Below, one piece after another: positions 24,537 to 33,663 of a stretch of DNA of 64,000 bases. A program made the translations under genes and the position numbers. The notes below the pieces were generated by a model. That model was not told the DNA's origin. It made no database searches and saw only the letters and a program-made list of their open reading frames with translations. Source of the DNA: JAFGGG01 sp964638895 (GTDB lineage Bacteria > Spirochaetota > Spirochaetia > SZUA-6 > RPPD01). The DNA is taken from contig CAZWYY010000001.1 of NCBI GenBank assembly GCA_964638895.1, positions 1 to 64,000 on the forward strand. The letters run 5' to 3'. Within the stretch, counting starts at the first letter, position 1. Each line of letters begins with the position of its first letter.

Positions 24537-26282
24537 ATGGACAAAAAAACCGGATTAACAATTATTTTTTTAGTGGTAATATTTTTGGTGTGGTCGCTGA
24601 TAATGCAGCTTTTTGCGCCTCCACAGAAACCACAGGCACCACCGGCACAAGAACAGCCGCCCGTAAAGGAGCAGCCGGCCGAGGAACAAACCGGTGTGGT
24701 CCCGCTTCCCCTTGAACAGGAACCTGCGGTCAATAATGATATCCGTCTGGAACAGGGGCTGCATGATTATGCCGTTACTTTTTCCAACAAAGGCGCTGTT
24801 ATTCGGTCGGTGAAGCTCACGGACTCCAACGGGGAGAATACCGAGATGGTGTTTGTGGGTGACACATCCTCCTCCACGGAATACCCGTTTTTAATTCATT
24901 TCGGGGATTATAAAACCGAAGCCCTGGACGCTGTGTATGAGTACAAGGTGGATGAGGCCGCGCACTCGATTGAGTTTTCCCGCACCTTCAGTTATAAAGA
25001 TGTGCCGTTTATTCTGCGCAAAACCTATATTCTGAATCCCGATGAATACATGTTTGAATTGAAAATAGCCATTGAGAACCAGGCGAATGAAAACCTGAAT
25101 CTGGATTTTAATGGCGTGATGTATACCTTGAGTATCGGTCCGCAAATCGGTCCGTCCTTTGATAAACTGGAGGGAAGAGGCGAATACCGGAAGTTTGTCT
25201 ATTACGATAAGGGCCGAAACGAGCGTGATGTGCATCCCGGTGAGACCCAGACCGTGGAGAAATCGACCATCGTGTGGACGGGCATTGTGGGGAAATATTA
25301 TACCCTGATCGTCCTACCGTCATTCAACCCCGAGCGCCTTGTCTTTGACAGCCGGGAGCTTGATACCGCGGTTCCGGTACGCTCAGCGCTTGATATTGAG
25401 CGGCCGTACGATAAAACGCAAAGAAGAGAAGATACATTCAAAATATATATAGGGCCCAAGAAAAGGTCGCTTCTGGAAAAATATAATGTGGCCAAGAACA
25501 ATTCATACGGGCTGAAAGACCGGCATCTTGACGAGGTTGTGCCGTCGGTTTTTCTGATCGGTTTTATCGCCGATATCCTCAAGTATCCGCTTGATCTGTT
25601 TTACAACCTTGTGGGGAACTACGGTATCGCCATTATTCTCTTGACCATTCTTATAAAGGTAATCGTATTTCCGCTGACCAGGAAGAGTTACGAGTCCATG
25701 AGTAGGCTTCAGGAACTCAGTCCAAAAATGAATGAACTAAGGGAAAAATATAAGGATAATCCGAAGAAACTGAACATGGAAATGGCGGAACTCTACCGGC
25801 GGGAAGGAGTAAATCCCCTTGGGGGCTGTTTACCGCAGTTGTTGCAGCTGCCGATCATGTTTGCCCTGTACATCCTGCTGCAGGAGCATTTCGGCCTCCG
25901 CAACGCGGTGTTTATTCCGGGCTGGATACCCGATTTGTCTTCTCCCGAGTATATTGCCGAGTTTAATTTTACCATTCCGATTTTAAACTGGCAGTACCTC
26001 CGGCTCCTACCGTTTATCATGCTGGCAACCCAGATAATCTCGTCAAAATTGACGCAGACCAGTACAGGCACGGACAGTAAAATGAAGATGCTGCCGTATA
26101 TTCTGGTGGGTGTATTTTTCTTTATTCTATACAACCTGCCTTCGGGTCTGGTGCTGTATTGGACTGTGCAGAATATCCTTACCACCGCACAGATGATGGT
26201 CTATAAGAAGTATTTTAAAAACCGTCCTCCGAAGCCCAAAAAGCCGCGTCTGACGAGTATGAAATCCTATATGAGGAGATAA
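24537..26282 (+). CDS. yidC: Membrane protein insertase YidC
   Basis: A 581-residue YidC of the Gram-negative (long) type. One N-terminal transmembrane helix (LTIIFLVVIFLVWSLIM) is followed by a Pro/Glu/Gln-rich linker and a large periplasmic beta-supersandwich domain (about 75-330). The five-helix insertase core begins near residue 350 (YPLDLFYNLVGNYGIAIILL) with the conserved LTRKSYESMSRLQELSPKM cytoplasmic loop. The big periplasmic domain indicates a double-membrane cell. The protein inserts small membrane proteins alone or with SecYEG. Confidence 0.96.
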   Translation: MDKKTGLTIIFLVVIFLVWSLIMQLFAPPQKPQAPPAQEQPPVKEQPAEEQTGVVPLPLEQEPAVNNDIRLEQGLHDYAVTFSNKGAVIRSVKLTDSNGENTEMVFVGDTSSSTEYPFLIHFGDYKTEALDAVYEYKVDEAAHSIEFSRTFSYKDVPFILRKTYILNPDEYMFELKIAIENQANENLNLDFNGVMYTLSIGPQIGPSFDKLEGRGEYRKFVYYDKGRNERDVHPGETQTVEKSTIVWTGIVGKYYTLIVLPSFNPERLVFDSRELDTAVPVRSALDIERPYDKTQRREDTFKIYIGPKKRSLLEKYNVAKNNSYGLKDRHLDEVVPSVFLIGFIADILKYPLDLFYNLVGNYGIAIILLTILIKVIVFPLTRKSYESMSRLQELSPKMNELREKYKDNPKKLNMEMAELYRREGVNPLGGCLPQLLQLPIMFALYILLQEHFGLRNAVFIPGWIPDLSSPEYIAEFNFTIPILNWQYLRLLPFIMLATQIISSKLTQTSTGTDSKMKMLPYILVGVFFFILYNLPSGLVLYWTVQNILTTAQMMVYKKYFKNRPPKPKKPRLTSMKSYMRR

Positions 26283-26288
26283 AGATAT

Positions 26289-26921
26289 ATGGGAACATTA
26301 GAATTTCAGGGAAATGATTTAGAGGAAGCAATTGAGAATGCGTGTAGAGAACTGGGAATAAACAGAGAGCATCTTGAATACCAGGTAATCGAATCAAAGA
26401 AGAAGGGACTTTTTTCCAAAGCTGCGGTTAAAATAAGCGTAGAGCCGCCTGGCGGGAACGATAATGATCGGGAAGAGATTGTGCAATTTGTGGAACACCT
26501 GATCGAAAAAATGGGGTTAAACGGCAGCGTTGAGGTAACGACCAGAGAGAATGCCAGGCTGGGGATCAGTATTAACAGCCGGGATTCGGGTCTTTTGATC
26601 GGCAGAAGGGGGAAAACCCTGGACGCCATACAGTTGATTGTGAACGCCGTGATTGGGCGGATGGGCGAGAATACAAAGCTGCGTGTTATTGTGGATACCG
26701 AGAACTACCGGACCAAAAGAGAACAGAAGATCGTTTCACTGGCCGAGCACGTAGCGCAGCAGGTCCGGCGTTCAGGCGGCTCACGCCTGCTAGAGCCCAT
26801 GAACCCCTTTGAAAGAAGAATCATTCATACCACCCTTAATGACGCGCCGGATATAGAGACCATGAGTGAAGGCGAGGGGCTGTACAAGCAGATCCGTATC
26901 AGTTTCAAGGGTAGACGATAA
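26289..26921 (+). CDS. khpB: RNA-binding protein KhpB (Jag)
   Basis: A 210-residue protein with the three Jag/KhpB domains in order: Jag-N (1-50, EFQGNDLEEAIENACRELGI and the KKKGLFSK motif), a type II KH domain (about 60-140, with SGLLIGRRGKTLDAIQ) and an R3H domain (145-207, with EPMNPFERRIIHTTL). It binds RNA, probably with a KhpA partner, and in Gram-positive bacteria affects cell division and envelope growth. It begins six bases after yidC and ends the operon, six bases from the convergent mazG. Confidence 0.95.
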   Translation: MGTLEFQGNDLEEAIENACRELGINREHLEYQVIESKKKGLFSKAAVKISVEPPGGNDNDREEIVQFVEHLIEKMGLNGSVEVTTRENARLGISINSRDSGLLIGRRGKTLDAIQLIVNAVIGRMGENTKLRVIVDTENYRTKREQKIVSLAEHVAQQVRRSGGSRLLEPMNPFERRIIHTTLNDAPDIETMSEGEGLYKQIRISFKGRR

Positions 26922-26927
26922 GGTACG

Positions 26928-27731
26928 TCAGTCGGATTTTGCGTCTTCCCATAAAGAGTCCAGAAGCTTAAGGCCGGCTTCTTTTAGCTTTATATTCATC
27001 TGTCTGAGTTTATCCTCAACCTTTTGAAAGCGCCTCATGAATTTTATATTAGAGCGTTCCAGGGCCAGGCTGGGATTAATCCCGGACAGTCGTGAAAAAT
27101 TTACAATGGTAAACAGAAGATCACCGACCTCCAGTTCCAGTTCCTCTATGCCGGCCCCAGTAAAGGATTCTTCCACCTCCTTCATTTCTTCCTTTATTTT
27201 TTCCCATACATGTTCCGGTTTTTCCCAGTCAAACCCCACTTTTGAAACCTTTTTCTGAATATGGTACGCGCGCTCCAGGGGCGGCAGGGTTTTGGACAGG
27301 TTTTCAAATATCGTATGTTTGTATGTTTTCCCTTCCACATGTTCCTTTATGTAATCCCAGTGCTCGAGGATTTTTTCCACGGATTTGGTTTCCTTTTTTT
27401 CAAAAACATGCGGATGCCGGCGGATGAGTTTTTCACAGATACCGTCAAGTACCTGTGCCAGGGTAAACTGCCCGTACTCCTCACTCATGCGGGACAGCAT
27501 GGTGAGGATCAAAAACAGGTCACCCAGCTCCTCTTTAAAATTCTCGAGGTCTTTTTCTTCAATGGCATGGATGCACTCGTAGGCTTCTTCAAGGAGGTTT
27601 TCACGAATAGTATAAGGGGTCTGTTCCTTGTCCCAGGGACATCCGTCGGGCCCCCTCAGTCTGCAGATAATATCATAAAGTCCGGAAAAAGCGCCGCGGA
27701 TGTCTGAATTTGAATGGTTTTTATTATTCAT
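26928..27731 (-). CDS. mazG: Nucleoside triphosphate pyrophosphohydrolase MazG
   Basis: A 267-residue two-domain MazG, which hydrolyses (d)NTPs to monophosphates and pyrophosphate. The first domain has the diagnostic LRGPDGCPWDKEQT and the metal-binding EEAYECIHAIEE ... EELGDLFL helices. The second domain repeats the pattern in weaker form (IKEEMKEVEES ... ELEVGDLLFTIVNFSR). The typical YIKEHVEGKT segment links them. It is convergent with khpB, with only six bases between the stops and no separate terminator. Confidence 0.95.
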   Translation of the reverse strand: MNNKNHSNSDIRGAFSGLYDIICRLRGPDGCPWDKEQTPYTIRENLLEEAYECIHAIEEKDLENFKEELGDLFLILTMLSRMSEEYGQFTLAQVLDGICEKLIRRHPHVFEKKETKSVEKILEHWDYIKEHVEGKTYKHTIFENLSKTLPPLERAYHIQKKVSKVGFDWEKPEHVWEKIKEEMKEVEESFTGAGIEELELEVGDLLFTIVNFSRLSGINPSLALERSNIKFMRRFQKVEDKLRQMNIKLKEAGLKLLDSLWEDAKSD

Positions 27732-27830
27732 ATCTCTCTATAGTATAACACCGTGTCTAAGTCAAGCATTCCGGCTTGATTAAATAAAAGAAGAGGATTA
27801 TATTAAATATCCTTAACAAGGAGATTGACA

Positions 27831-29210
27831 ATGAAAAATATAGCTTCGCGCGCCATAGGCGGTGTCGTGATCCTTATAGCGCTTTGTCTCGGCCTTTCCT
27901 GTGTTACCCAAGAACCGGCCGCAGAGGACCCTGCGCTTGCCGACAGCCCCTTTGAGAGCATTTCCGCTTTCTTGATGTTGGGGAAAGCGGACAAAGCGCT
28001 GGAGGCCTATGAGCGGGCGTTCAAGGAAAAACCCGGGGATACGGAAACCACGCTGCTTTATTCCAGGCTGCTGCTGTTCGCCGGAAAAACCGTCATGGCG
28101 GAAGAAGCTATAGACAATGTACTTTCGCAGGAACCGGACAATGTAGAGGCCCTCTATGATAAATCGTTGGTTAAGGCCTTGACGGGAGATGAAAAAACGC
28201 AAAGACAGCTGCTGGAGCGGGTGGTTTCGTTGGATCCCTCCCATAATGAAGCGCTTTCCGCTTTGGGCGCGCTTTATCTTTATGACAAGGATTATAAAAA
28301 AGCGGAAGGGTTTTTCAAGCAGGCAGTGAACCTGGATAATCAGAATATCGTTGCGCTTTTAGGGTTGGGAAACATCAGTTTCCGCCGGAAAAAGTATAAC
28401 GATGCGCTGGAGTATATAAACAAGGCGGTTGCCGCGGAGCCCGAATACCCGTTTTCTTATATAGACAGGGCCAGAACAAAAAAGGTATTAAACCGGCCCA
28501 AGGAGGCGCTTGCGGATCTAAGTAAGGCGATCGAGCTGGATCCAGAGTATTATTACAGTTATTTTGATCGCGGCAGGTTGCTTTTAAGTATGGGTGAGCG
28601 GGAACGCGCCCTGGATGATTTTAACACCACCATCGGTCTTGATCCCGATAATTTCATCGCTTATACTTTCAGGGCGGGGGTCCTGGAGGAAAAAGGCCTG
28701 GTAAACGAATCGATCCGTGATTATGAAAAGATAATCAGCCTAAAACCGGATTATTATTTTGCCTACGCGTCCCTGGCAACCCTCTATTATCTCAAAGACC
28801 GCTATGCGGATGCGCAGAAGATGTTCGCCAAGGCTGCTGAATATGAAAAGGAAAACTATTCAAATATACTGCTGGCCGCCTTAAGTTTAAAAAAGCAGGG
28901 CAAAGAAAAACAGGCACGGGAATACCTGAAAACCGGACTCAAAGGAATCCCATCCGGGACCTGGGCGTATCACATCGCCCGCTATTATCTGGAGCCGTCC
29001 GCCGAATCAGCGGTAATCGCTATTGCCAATGACGAGAAGGTTCCCAGGATTCGTTCACAGATGCTTTTTTATATCGCGGTCAATAATCTGCTCCGGAACA
29101 ACAAGCGTACAGCCGCCGCCTTTTTACAGGAAGCGGTGGATATTGAGGCCTGGGGATATGTTGAAAAGCGCCTTGCACAGTTTGAGTTAGGTAAGTTCTC
29201 CGCCAAATAA
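27831..29210 (+). CDS. TPR-repeat lipoprotein
   Basis: A 459-residue predicted lipoprotein. A basic N-terminus and hydrophobic run end in LGLSCVTQ, a relaxed spirochaete-type lipobox with the modified Cys about residue 25. The mature part is about ten TPR units (for example NEALSALGALYLYDKDYKKA and YYYSYFDRGRLLLSMGERE), a scaffold on the periplasmic face of a membrane. ATG 27831 follows AAGGAG; a TTG two codons upstream is possible. It is followed 17 bases later by the TraB-family gene. The partner is unknown; TPR lipoproteins often act in outer-membrane biogenesis. Confidence 0.85.
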   Translation: MKNIASRAIGGVVILIALCLGLSCVTQEPAAEDPALADSPFESISAFLMLGKADKALEAYERAFKEKPGDTETTLLYSRLLLFAGKTVMAEEAIDNVLSQEPDNVEALYDKSLVKALTGDEKTQRQLLERVVSLDPSHNEALSALGALYLYDKDYKKAEGFFKQAVNLDNQNIVALLGLGNISFRRKKYNDALEYINKAVAAEPEYPFSYIDRARTKKVLNRPKEALADLSKAIELDPEYYYSYFDRGRLLLSMGERERALDDFNTTIGLDPDNFIAYTFRAGVLEEKGLVNESIRDYEKIISLKPDYYFAYASLATLYYLKDRYADAQKMFAKAAEYEKENYSNILLAALSLKKQGKEKQAREYLKTGLKGIPSGTWAYHIARYYLEPSAESAVIAIANDEKVPRIRSQMLFYIAVNNLLRNNKRTAAAFLQEAVDIEAWGYVEKRLAQFELGKFSAK

Positions 29211-29227
29211 ACTACAAAGGAAACAGT

Positions 29228-30409
29228 ATGAATGACACAGTTCAGACAATCAAGGTAAACGGGAAAAAAATAACCATCGTGGGAACGGCTCATGTTTCAC
29301 AGGCCAGTGTGGCCGAGGTTGAGGAGGTTATCAGGAAGGAAAATCCCGACCGTGTGTGCGTGGAACTTGATAAAACGCGTTACCAGACCCTGACCCAGAC
29401 CAATGTCTGGAAGAATCTTGATATCTCCGGGGTACTTAAGGAAAGAAAAGGCTTTCTTTTGCTAGCCAATCTGGTGCTGGCTTCTTTTCAGAGAAGATTG
29501 GGGCTGAATGTGGGGGTAAAACCCGGTGAGGAAATGCTGAAGGCCATCAATGTGGCAAAAGAGTTGGGGATTGAATGTGAGTTTTGTGACAGGGAGGTAC
29601 AGGTTACCCTGCGGCGGGCCTGGGCAAAATCGAGTTTCTGGGGAAAAAACAAGATGCTTGCCGCCCTGATAAGCTCGGTGTTTACCAAAGAGAAGCTGTC
29701 AGAAGAGGAAATGGAGAAGCTTAAGGAAAAAAGCCTGATGCACAATATGATGGAGGAGCTTGCCGGGTATCTGCCTTCCGTAAAGGAGGTGCTGATCGAT
29801 GAACGTGACAGGTTCCTGGCCACTAAAATATTCAATACACCAGGAAGAAAACTTGTGGCCGTTGTCGGGGCCGGTCATGTTGAGGGAATCCTGGCAAACC
29901 TGACTCGTCTGGACAAGGGCGAACAGGCCAATGATGTCTCCGATATCGATGTTATTCCGCCCAAGAAATTCATTTTTAAGCTTATACCCTGGTTTGTCAC
30001 GGTAATTGTGCTGGGACTCATTGCCCTGGGTGTGATCATGGGTGGCGCTGAAAAGGGCTTTAACATGGCCTGGACCTGGTTTTTGGCCAACGGCATCCCC
30101 GCCAGCCTGGGCGCGGTATTGGCCCTGGCCCATCCGGTGACCATTCTGGTTGTGTTTGTGGCTGCACCCTTTACCTCGTTGACCCCTGTGGTGGGCGCCG
30201 GAATGGTGGGGGGACTGATTCAGTATTACATGATGAAACCCAAGGTCAAGGATTTTGAGAATTTATTTGAGGATCTGAACAGTTTCAAGGGACTATACCT
30301 GAATCGCGTGTTGAAGATATTCTGGGTGTTTTTTCTTGCCGGCGTGGGAAGTATGATCGGAACCTGGGTCGGCATTTCACTTATAACCTCGCTTCTGGGG
30401 GCCAAATAA
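29228..30409 (+). CDS. TraB/PrgY-family membrane protein
   Basis: A 393-residue TraB-family protein. The N-terminal domain has the family motifs GTAHVSQAS (residues about 19-27), RVCVELDKTRYQ and VVGAGHVEGI, belonging to the superfamily of putative metalloproteases related to Tiki/GumN. The C-terminal third carries several transmembrane segments (starting FKLIPWFVTVIVLGLIALG). The family is named for plasmid pheromone shutdown in Enterococcus, but most chromosomal members have no known role. ATG 29228 is preceded by AAAGGAAAC. It ends close to the convergent radA. Confidence 0.88.
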   Translation: MNDTVQTIKVNGKKITIVGTAHVSQASVAEVEEVIRKENPDRVCVELDKTRYQTLTQTNVWKNLDISGVLKERKGFLLLANLVLASFQRRLGLNVGVKPGEEMLKAINVAKELGIECEFCDREVQVTLRRAWAKSSFWGKNKMLAALISSVFTKEKLSEEEMEKLKEKSLMHNMMEELAGYLPSVKEVLIDERDRFLATKIFNTPGRKLVAVVGAGHVEGILANLTRLDKGEQANDVSDIDVIPPKKFIFKLIPWFVTVIVLGLIALGVIMGGAEKGFNMAWTWFLANGIPASLGAVLALAHPVTILVVFVAAPFTSLTPVVGAGMVGGLIQYYMMKPKVKDFENLFEDLNSFKGLYLNRVLKIFWVFFLAGVGSMIGTWVGISLITSLLGAK

Positions 30410-30411
30410 AA

Positions 30412-30441
30412 GCCGGCTCTTGGTGCCGAAAAAAGGCCGGC
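30412..30441 (-). terminator. Terminator of radA
   Basis: On the minus strand, GCCGGC (30436-30441) and GCCGGC (30412-30417) pair across an 18-base loop and are followed by TTTTATTT. It lies 15 bases past the radA stop. A second, overlapping fold nearer the stop runs into six T. Confidence 0.5.
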
Positions 30442-30455
30442 GCGAGCCCTCACCA

Positions 30456-31814
30456 TCAGGTCCGGCCGGTCGATTTAAACATGGACAGCACGGCCTGCCC
30501 CAGTGAGGAAAACCCCTTGTACTCACCATCCTTCAATAAAAGCGTTTCATCGGCCATGGGGCCCGCAAGCGAAGCGAAGCCCAGGTCCCAGGCTGTCTTA
30601 AGGCGCTTGGCAAGCTGTTTAACGGTGCGGATTTCACCGGCCAGGCTGACCTCTCCGCACACCGCCGTATGCAGCGGCAGTGGTACGTTAAGGCGGGCGG
30701 AATACAGCGCCAGGCACAGGGGCAGCTGCACCCCCACTTCTTTTACCTGCAGCCCGACGGCTACGTTCACGTAAATATCATAATCCGTAAGTGTTATCTT
30801 CAGATGCTTTTCCAGAACAGCGGCCGCCTTTGAGACTACGCGCGCGTCTATCCTGTCGGAATAAACACGCGAGATGCCGCCTTTTGCGGGTATAACCAGG
30901 CATTGGATTTCCACCAACAGCACACGTGAACCCTCGTATAACGGGGTGATGACAATGCCCGGCGGCACCTCCCCAGCGCGCTGCTCAAGAAACAATGTGG
31001 CCGCGTTTTTTACTTGGACAAGCCCGTTTTCCGTCATGCGGAAAATACCTATTTCATCACCGGGACCGAATCGATTTTTGTTGGCGCGTAAAAAACGCAC
31101 GTCATTATCCGCGGTTTCAAACGACAACACCGTATCCACCATGTGCTCGATCACCTTTGGTCCGGCGATGTTCCCCTCCTTGGTGACATGGCCGATCAAA
31201 AAAAGCGCCGAGGTCTTTGTTTTTACCCATTCGATCAGCTCCTGGGTGCAGTACTTTATCTGGTTGACGCTGCCCGCCACCACACCAAGCTCATGATCCA
31301 TAATGGTCTGGATGGAATCCACAATCACCAGGATGGGATTGACCCTATTCAACACGGTATTAATGGCGGACATCTCGGTTTCAGCCAGTACCTCGATGTG
31401 GGAGGCGATGATTCCCAACCTGTCGGCGTGCATTTTTAACTGCGCCGGTGATTCCTCACCGGAGACGTATAACACGCGGCCGCTTGATTTTATGGTGGAG
31501 GCAATTTGGAGCATGAGGGTTGACTTCCCGATTCCGGGCTCACCGCCGATGAGAATGGAGGAGCCCTTCATGATTCCCCCGCCCAGCACGCGGTTTATCT
31601 CCTCATTTCCGCAGTCAAAGCGTAGGTCCTGCTTTTTTTGCAGTGAGGAAAGCGGCACCGTGGTCAGGTTGACGCTTGCTTTTTTGGCGCCCTTATGCGA
31701 TTCCACTTCGTTTTCCTGCAATGTATTCCAGTTGCCGCATTCCGGACACCTGCCCAGCCATTTGGGTTCGGTGTGACCGCAGGCCCCGCACACATAGTGA
31801 ATCTTCTGTTTCAT
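30456..31814 (-). CDS. radA: DNA repair protein RadA
   Basis: A 452-residue RadA (Sms). The N-terminal zinc finger is CGACGHTEPKWLGRCPECG. The RecA-like core has Walker A GEPGIGKST and the diagnostic KNRFG motif in RANKNRFGPGDEIG. The C-terminal domain is Lon-protease-like (VNVAVGLQVKEVG). RadA is a ring helicase that extends branch migration during recombination. The frame allows an ATG six codons upstream (31832); I chose ATG 31814 because it gives the usual start before the zinc finger. Neither start has a clear ribosome site. Confidence 0.95.
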   Translation of the reverse strand: MKQKIHYVCGACGHTEPKWLGRCPECGNWNTLQENEVESHKGAKKASVNLTTVPLSSLQKKQDLRFDCGNEEINRVLGGGIMKGSSILIGGEPGIGKSTLMLQIASTIKSSGRVLYVSGEESPAQLKMHADRLGIIASHIEVLAETEMSAINTVLNRVNPILVIVDSIQTIMDHELGVVAGSVNQIKYCTQELIEWVKTKTSALFLIGHVTKEGNIAGPKVIEHMVDTVLSFETADNDVRFLRANKNRFGPGDEIGIFRMTENGLVQVKNAATLFLEQRAGEVPPGIVITPLYEGSRVLLVEIQCLVIPAKGGISRVYSDRIDARVVSKAAAVLEKHLKITLTDYDIYVNVAVGLQVKEVGVQLPLCLALYSARLNVPLPLHTAVCGEVSLAGEIRTVKQLAKRLKTAWDLGFASLAGPMADETLLLKDGEYKGFSSLGQAVLSMFKSTGRT

Positions 31815-31904
31815 ACTAGGTATATACTGCATGGAATGACGAATTGCTTCAAGTGTAAAAATTCAACGCAAACCGGCGAGAATCCTTTTACGATTAAATG
31901 TCGT

Positions 31905-32065
31905 CTCACCGATACGCACGGAAAAACACTGAAACACGGATTCCGCAGATTTAATAAGATTTCACAGATTTCTCTTTTTATAGTTTAATCTGCATAATCC
32001 ATTATAATCAGCGTAATCTGCGGTTTTTTATTCTTTAATAATCTGTACAATCTTTGATCATACTA
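31905..32065. repeat. Dispersed intergenic repeat, copy 2
   Basis: The gap between radA and the tRNA-Leu promoter is built of words such as CACGGAAAAACA, CGGATTCCGCAGATT (31937-31951, identical to 15816-15830), TAATCTGC and GCGTAATCTGCGG. Several are inverted relative to each other. It resembles the scattered ATCTGCGG/ATCCGTG intergenic repeats and the patch after parB. No gene is visible in these 300 bases. Confidence 0.5.
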
Positions 32066-32082
32066 TATAGAAAGCAGTAACC

Positions 32083-32112
32083 TTGACAAAACTGATTTTT
32101 GTCTATTATATT
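32083..32112 (+). promoter_or_regulatory. Promoter of tRNA-Leu (and probably folC)
   Basis: Perfect TTGACA at 32083-32088 and TATATT at 32107-32112 with an 18-base spacer, 18 bases before the tRNA. Confidence 0.7.
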
Positions 32113-32130
32113 AATACACGCTTATTTACC

Positions 32131-32214
32131 GCTGTGGTGGTGGAATTGGTAGACACGCTAGCTTGAGGGGCTAGTGGGGGTTACCCCGTGAAGGTTCAAG
32201 TCCTTTCCACAGCA
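32131..32214 (+). tRNA. tRNA-Leu(GAG)
   Basis: An 84-base class II tRNA with acceptor GCTGTGG/CCACAGC, D loop with GGTAGACAC, anticodon stem CTAGC/GCTAG around TTGAGGG (anticodon GAG), a variable arm GGGG/CCCC, T loop TTCAAGT and discriminator A. CCA is not encoded. It reads CUC and CUU. Its last base is the first base of an in-frame ATG of folC. Confidence 0.96.
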
Positions 32215-32231
32215 TGTACGCCGTCTTTCTT

Positions 32232-33569
32232 ATGGAAAAAAGTAACAGTTCCCGGTTTAAACAGGCCGTTGATTTTCTGTATTCACGCATCAATCTGGAA
32301 AGGGACACCTCTTCCGTTGACCGGAACGAGTACAAACTTGACGGCATGCGTTTTCTGCTTGAACGCTTCGGTAATCCCCAGCTTGATTTTAAGGTCATCC
32401 ATATTGCCGGTTCAAAGGCCAAGGGCTCCACGGCCGCGCTGACAGCCTCGGTGCTGACGGCTGCGGGCGGAAGTACAGGCCTTTACACCTCGCCCCATGT
32501 AAGTTCGATCCAGGAGCGAATTGCCGTAAACGGCCGGCCCATAGACCGGGAAGTGTTCGCCGATCTTTGTTTTCATCTGAAAGACAAAATCGAGCGGATC
32601 CCCCTCTCAGCCTTTCCTGAATCAAAAAACCCTACGTTTTTCGAGTTGATGACCCTTTTGGCCTGGCTTGCCTTTAGGCGGGCGCGCTGCGAGTATGTGG
32701 TTCTGGAAACCGGACTGGGCGGCAGGCTGGACGCCACCAACATTGTAAACCCTGCTGCTGCGGTACTCACTCCCATAGAGCTGGAGCACCAGGCCATTTT
32801 GGGTGATTCGCTTGAAAAAATAGCGGCGGAAAAATGCGGAATCATCAAACAAGGGGTACCGGTCTTCTGTGCCCGCCAACCGGAGGCCGTAAAAAGGGTT
32901 ATACGGGAACAGGCCGAGGCAAAAAACGCGTCCGTGCTTTTTCTGGATGACGAGCTTTCGAACCTGCAGGTTGTAGAGCGTATCGACAGAACCGATTTCA
33001 GGTTTACCCTTAAATGGGGTGCGGAGAACCATTTTACCCTCGGTCTTGCCGGGGCGTTTCAGGCCGAAAACGCCGCTTTGGCCTTTGTTACCCTGCGGAC
33101 ATTGTATCCGGGCATTCCCGGGCAGGCCTATCGGAAGGGATTCGCGTCAGCCTTTCTTCCCGCACGAATGGAGGTTGTCTGCAAGGCCCCGCTGGTTATT
33201 GTGGACGGAGCCCATACACCCGGTTCGGTCTCCAGGGCCATGGCAAGCTTTACCGGGTTGGCCGGGCGGGAGGGTATCCTCTTGTTCGCCGCGGTAAAGG
33301 GCAAGAATATAGACGAAATGGCGGCCGTATTGGCCCCGTATTTTTTACGTATAATCGTTTCTACCCCCGGCTCTTTCCGCCGGAGTGAGCCCGGTAGAGT
33401 GTATGAAGCCTTCCGTCGTTATAATAAAAACGTGTATCTGGAACCCGATCCGCGCCGGGCCTTACACAAAGCCCTGGCGTTGTCCGGGGGGGTGCTCCCT
33501 GTGTTGGCTGTGGGTTCCCTATATTTTGCGGCCGAGCTTCGGGCGCACTACGCCCAAAGCGCACATTAA
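32232..33569 (+). CDS. folC: Folylpolyglutamate synthase / dihydrofolate synthase
   Basis: A 445-residue Mur-ligase-type enzyme that adds glutamate to folates in the cytoplasm. The P-loop region reads IHIAGSKAKGST where most FolC have AGTNGKGS. Other family segments are SPHVSSIQERI, FFELMTLLAWLAF, LETGLGGRLDATNIV, AGAFQAENAALAF and VDGAHTPGS. The frame opens at ATG 32214, the last base of tRNA-Leu, but ATG 32232 better matches a normal FolC start; neither has a clear ribosome site. Co-transcription with the tRNA from the promoter at 32083 is likely, needing 3' tRNA processing right before the start. Confidence 0.92.
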   Translation: MEKSNSSRFKQAVDFLYSRINLERDTSSVDRNEYKLDGMRFLLERFGNPQLDFKVIHIAGSKAKGSTAALTASVLTAAGGSTGLYTSPHVSSIQERIAVNGRPIDREVFADLCFHLKDKIERIPLSAFPESKNPTFFELMTLLAWLAFRRARCEYVVLETGLGGRLDATNIVNPAAAVLTPIELEHQAILGDSLEKIAAEKCGIIKQGVPVFCARQPEAVKRVIREQAEAKNASVLFLDDELSNLQVVERIDRTDFRFTLKWGAENHFTLGLAGAFQAENAALAFVTLRTLYPGIPGQAYRKGFASAFLPARMEVVCKAPLVIVDGAHTPGSVSRAMASFTGLAGREGILLFAAVKGKNIDEMAAVLAPYFLRIIVSTPGSFRRSEPGRVYEAFRRYNKNVYLEPDPRRALHKALALSGGVLPVLAVGSLYFAAELRAHYAQSAH

Positions 33570-33663
33570 ACCGGGCGCGCCGCTCCCTCCATGACCCTCG
33601 ACACACGTTTTGAGCCGGCAGCTCCCCTTCGGACCACTCAAAACTCCAAAATCAAAGCCGCCG

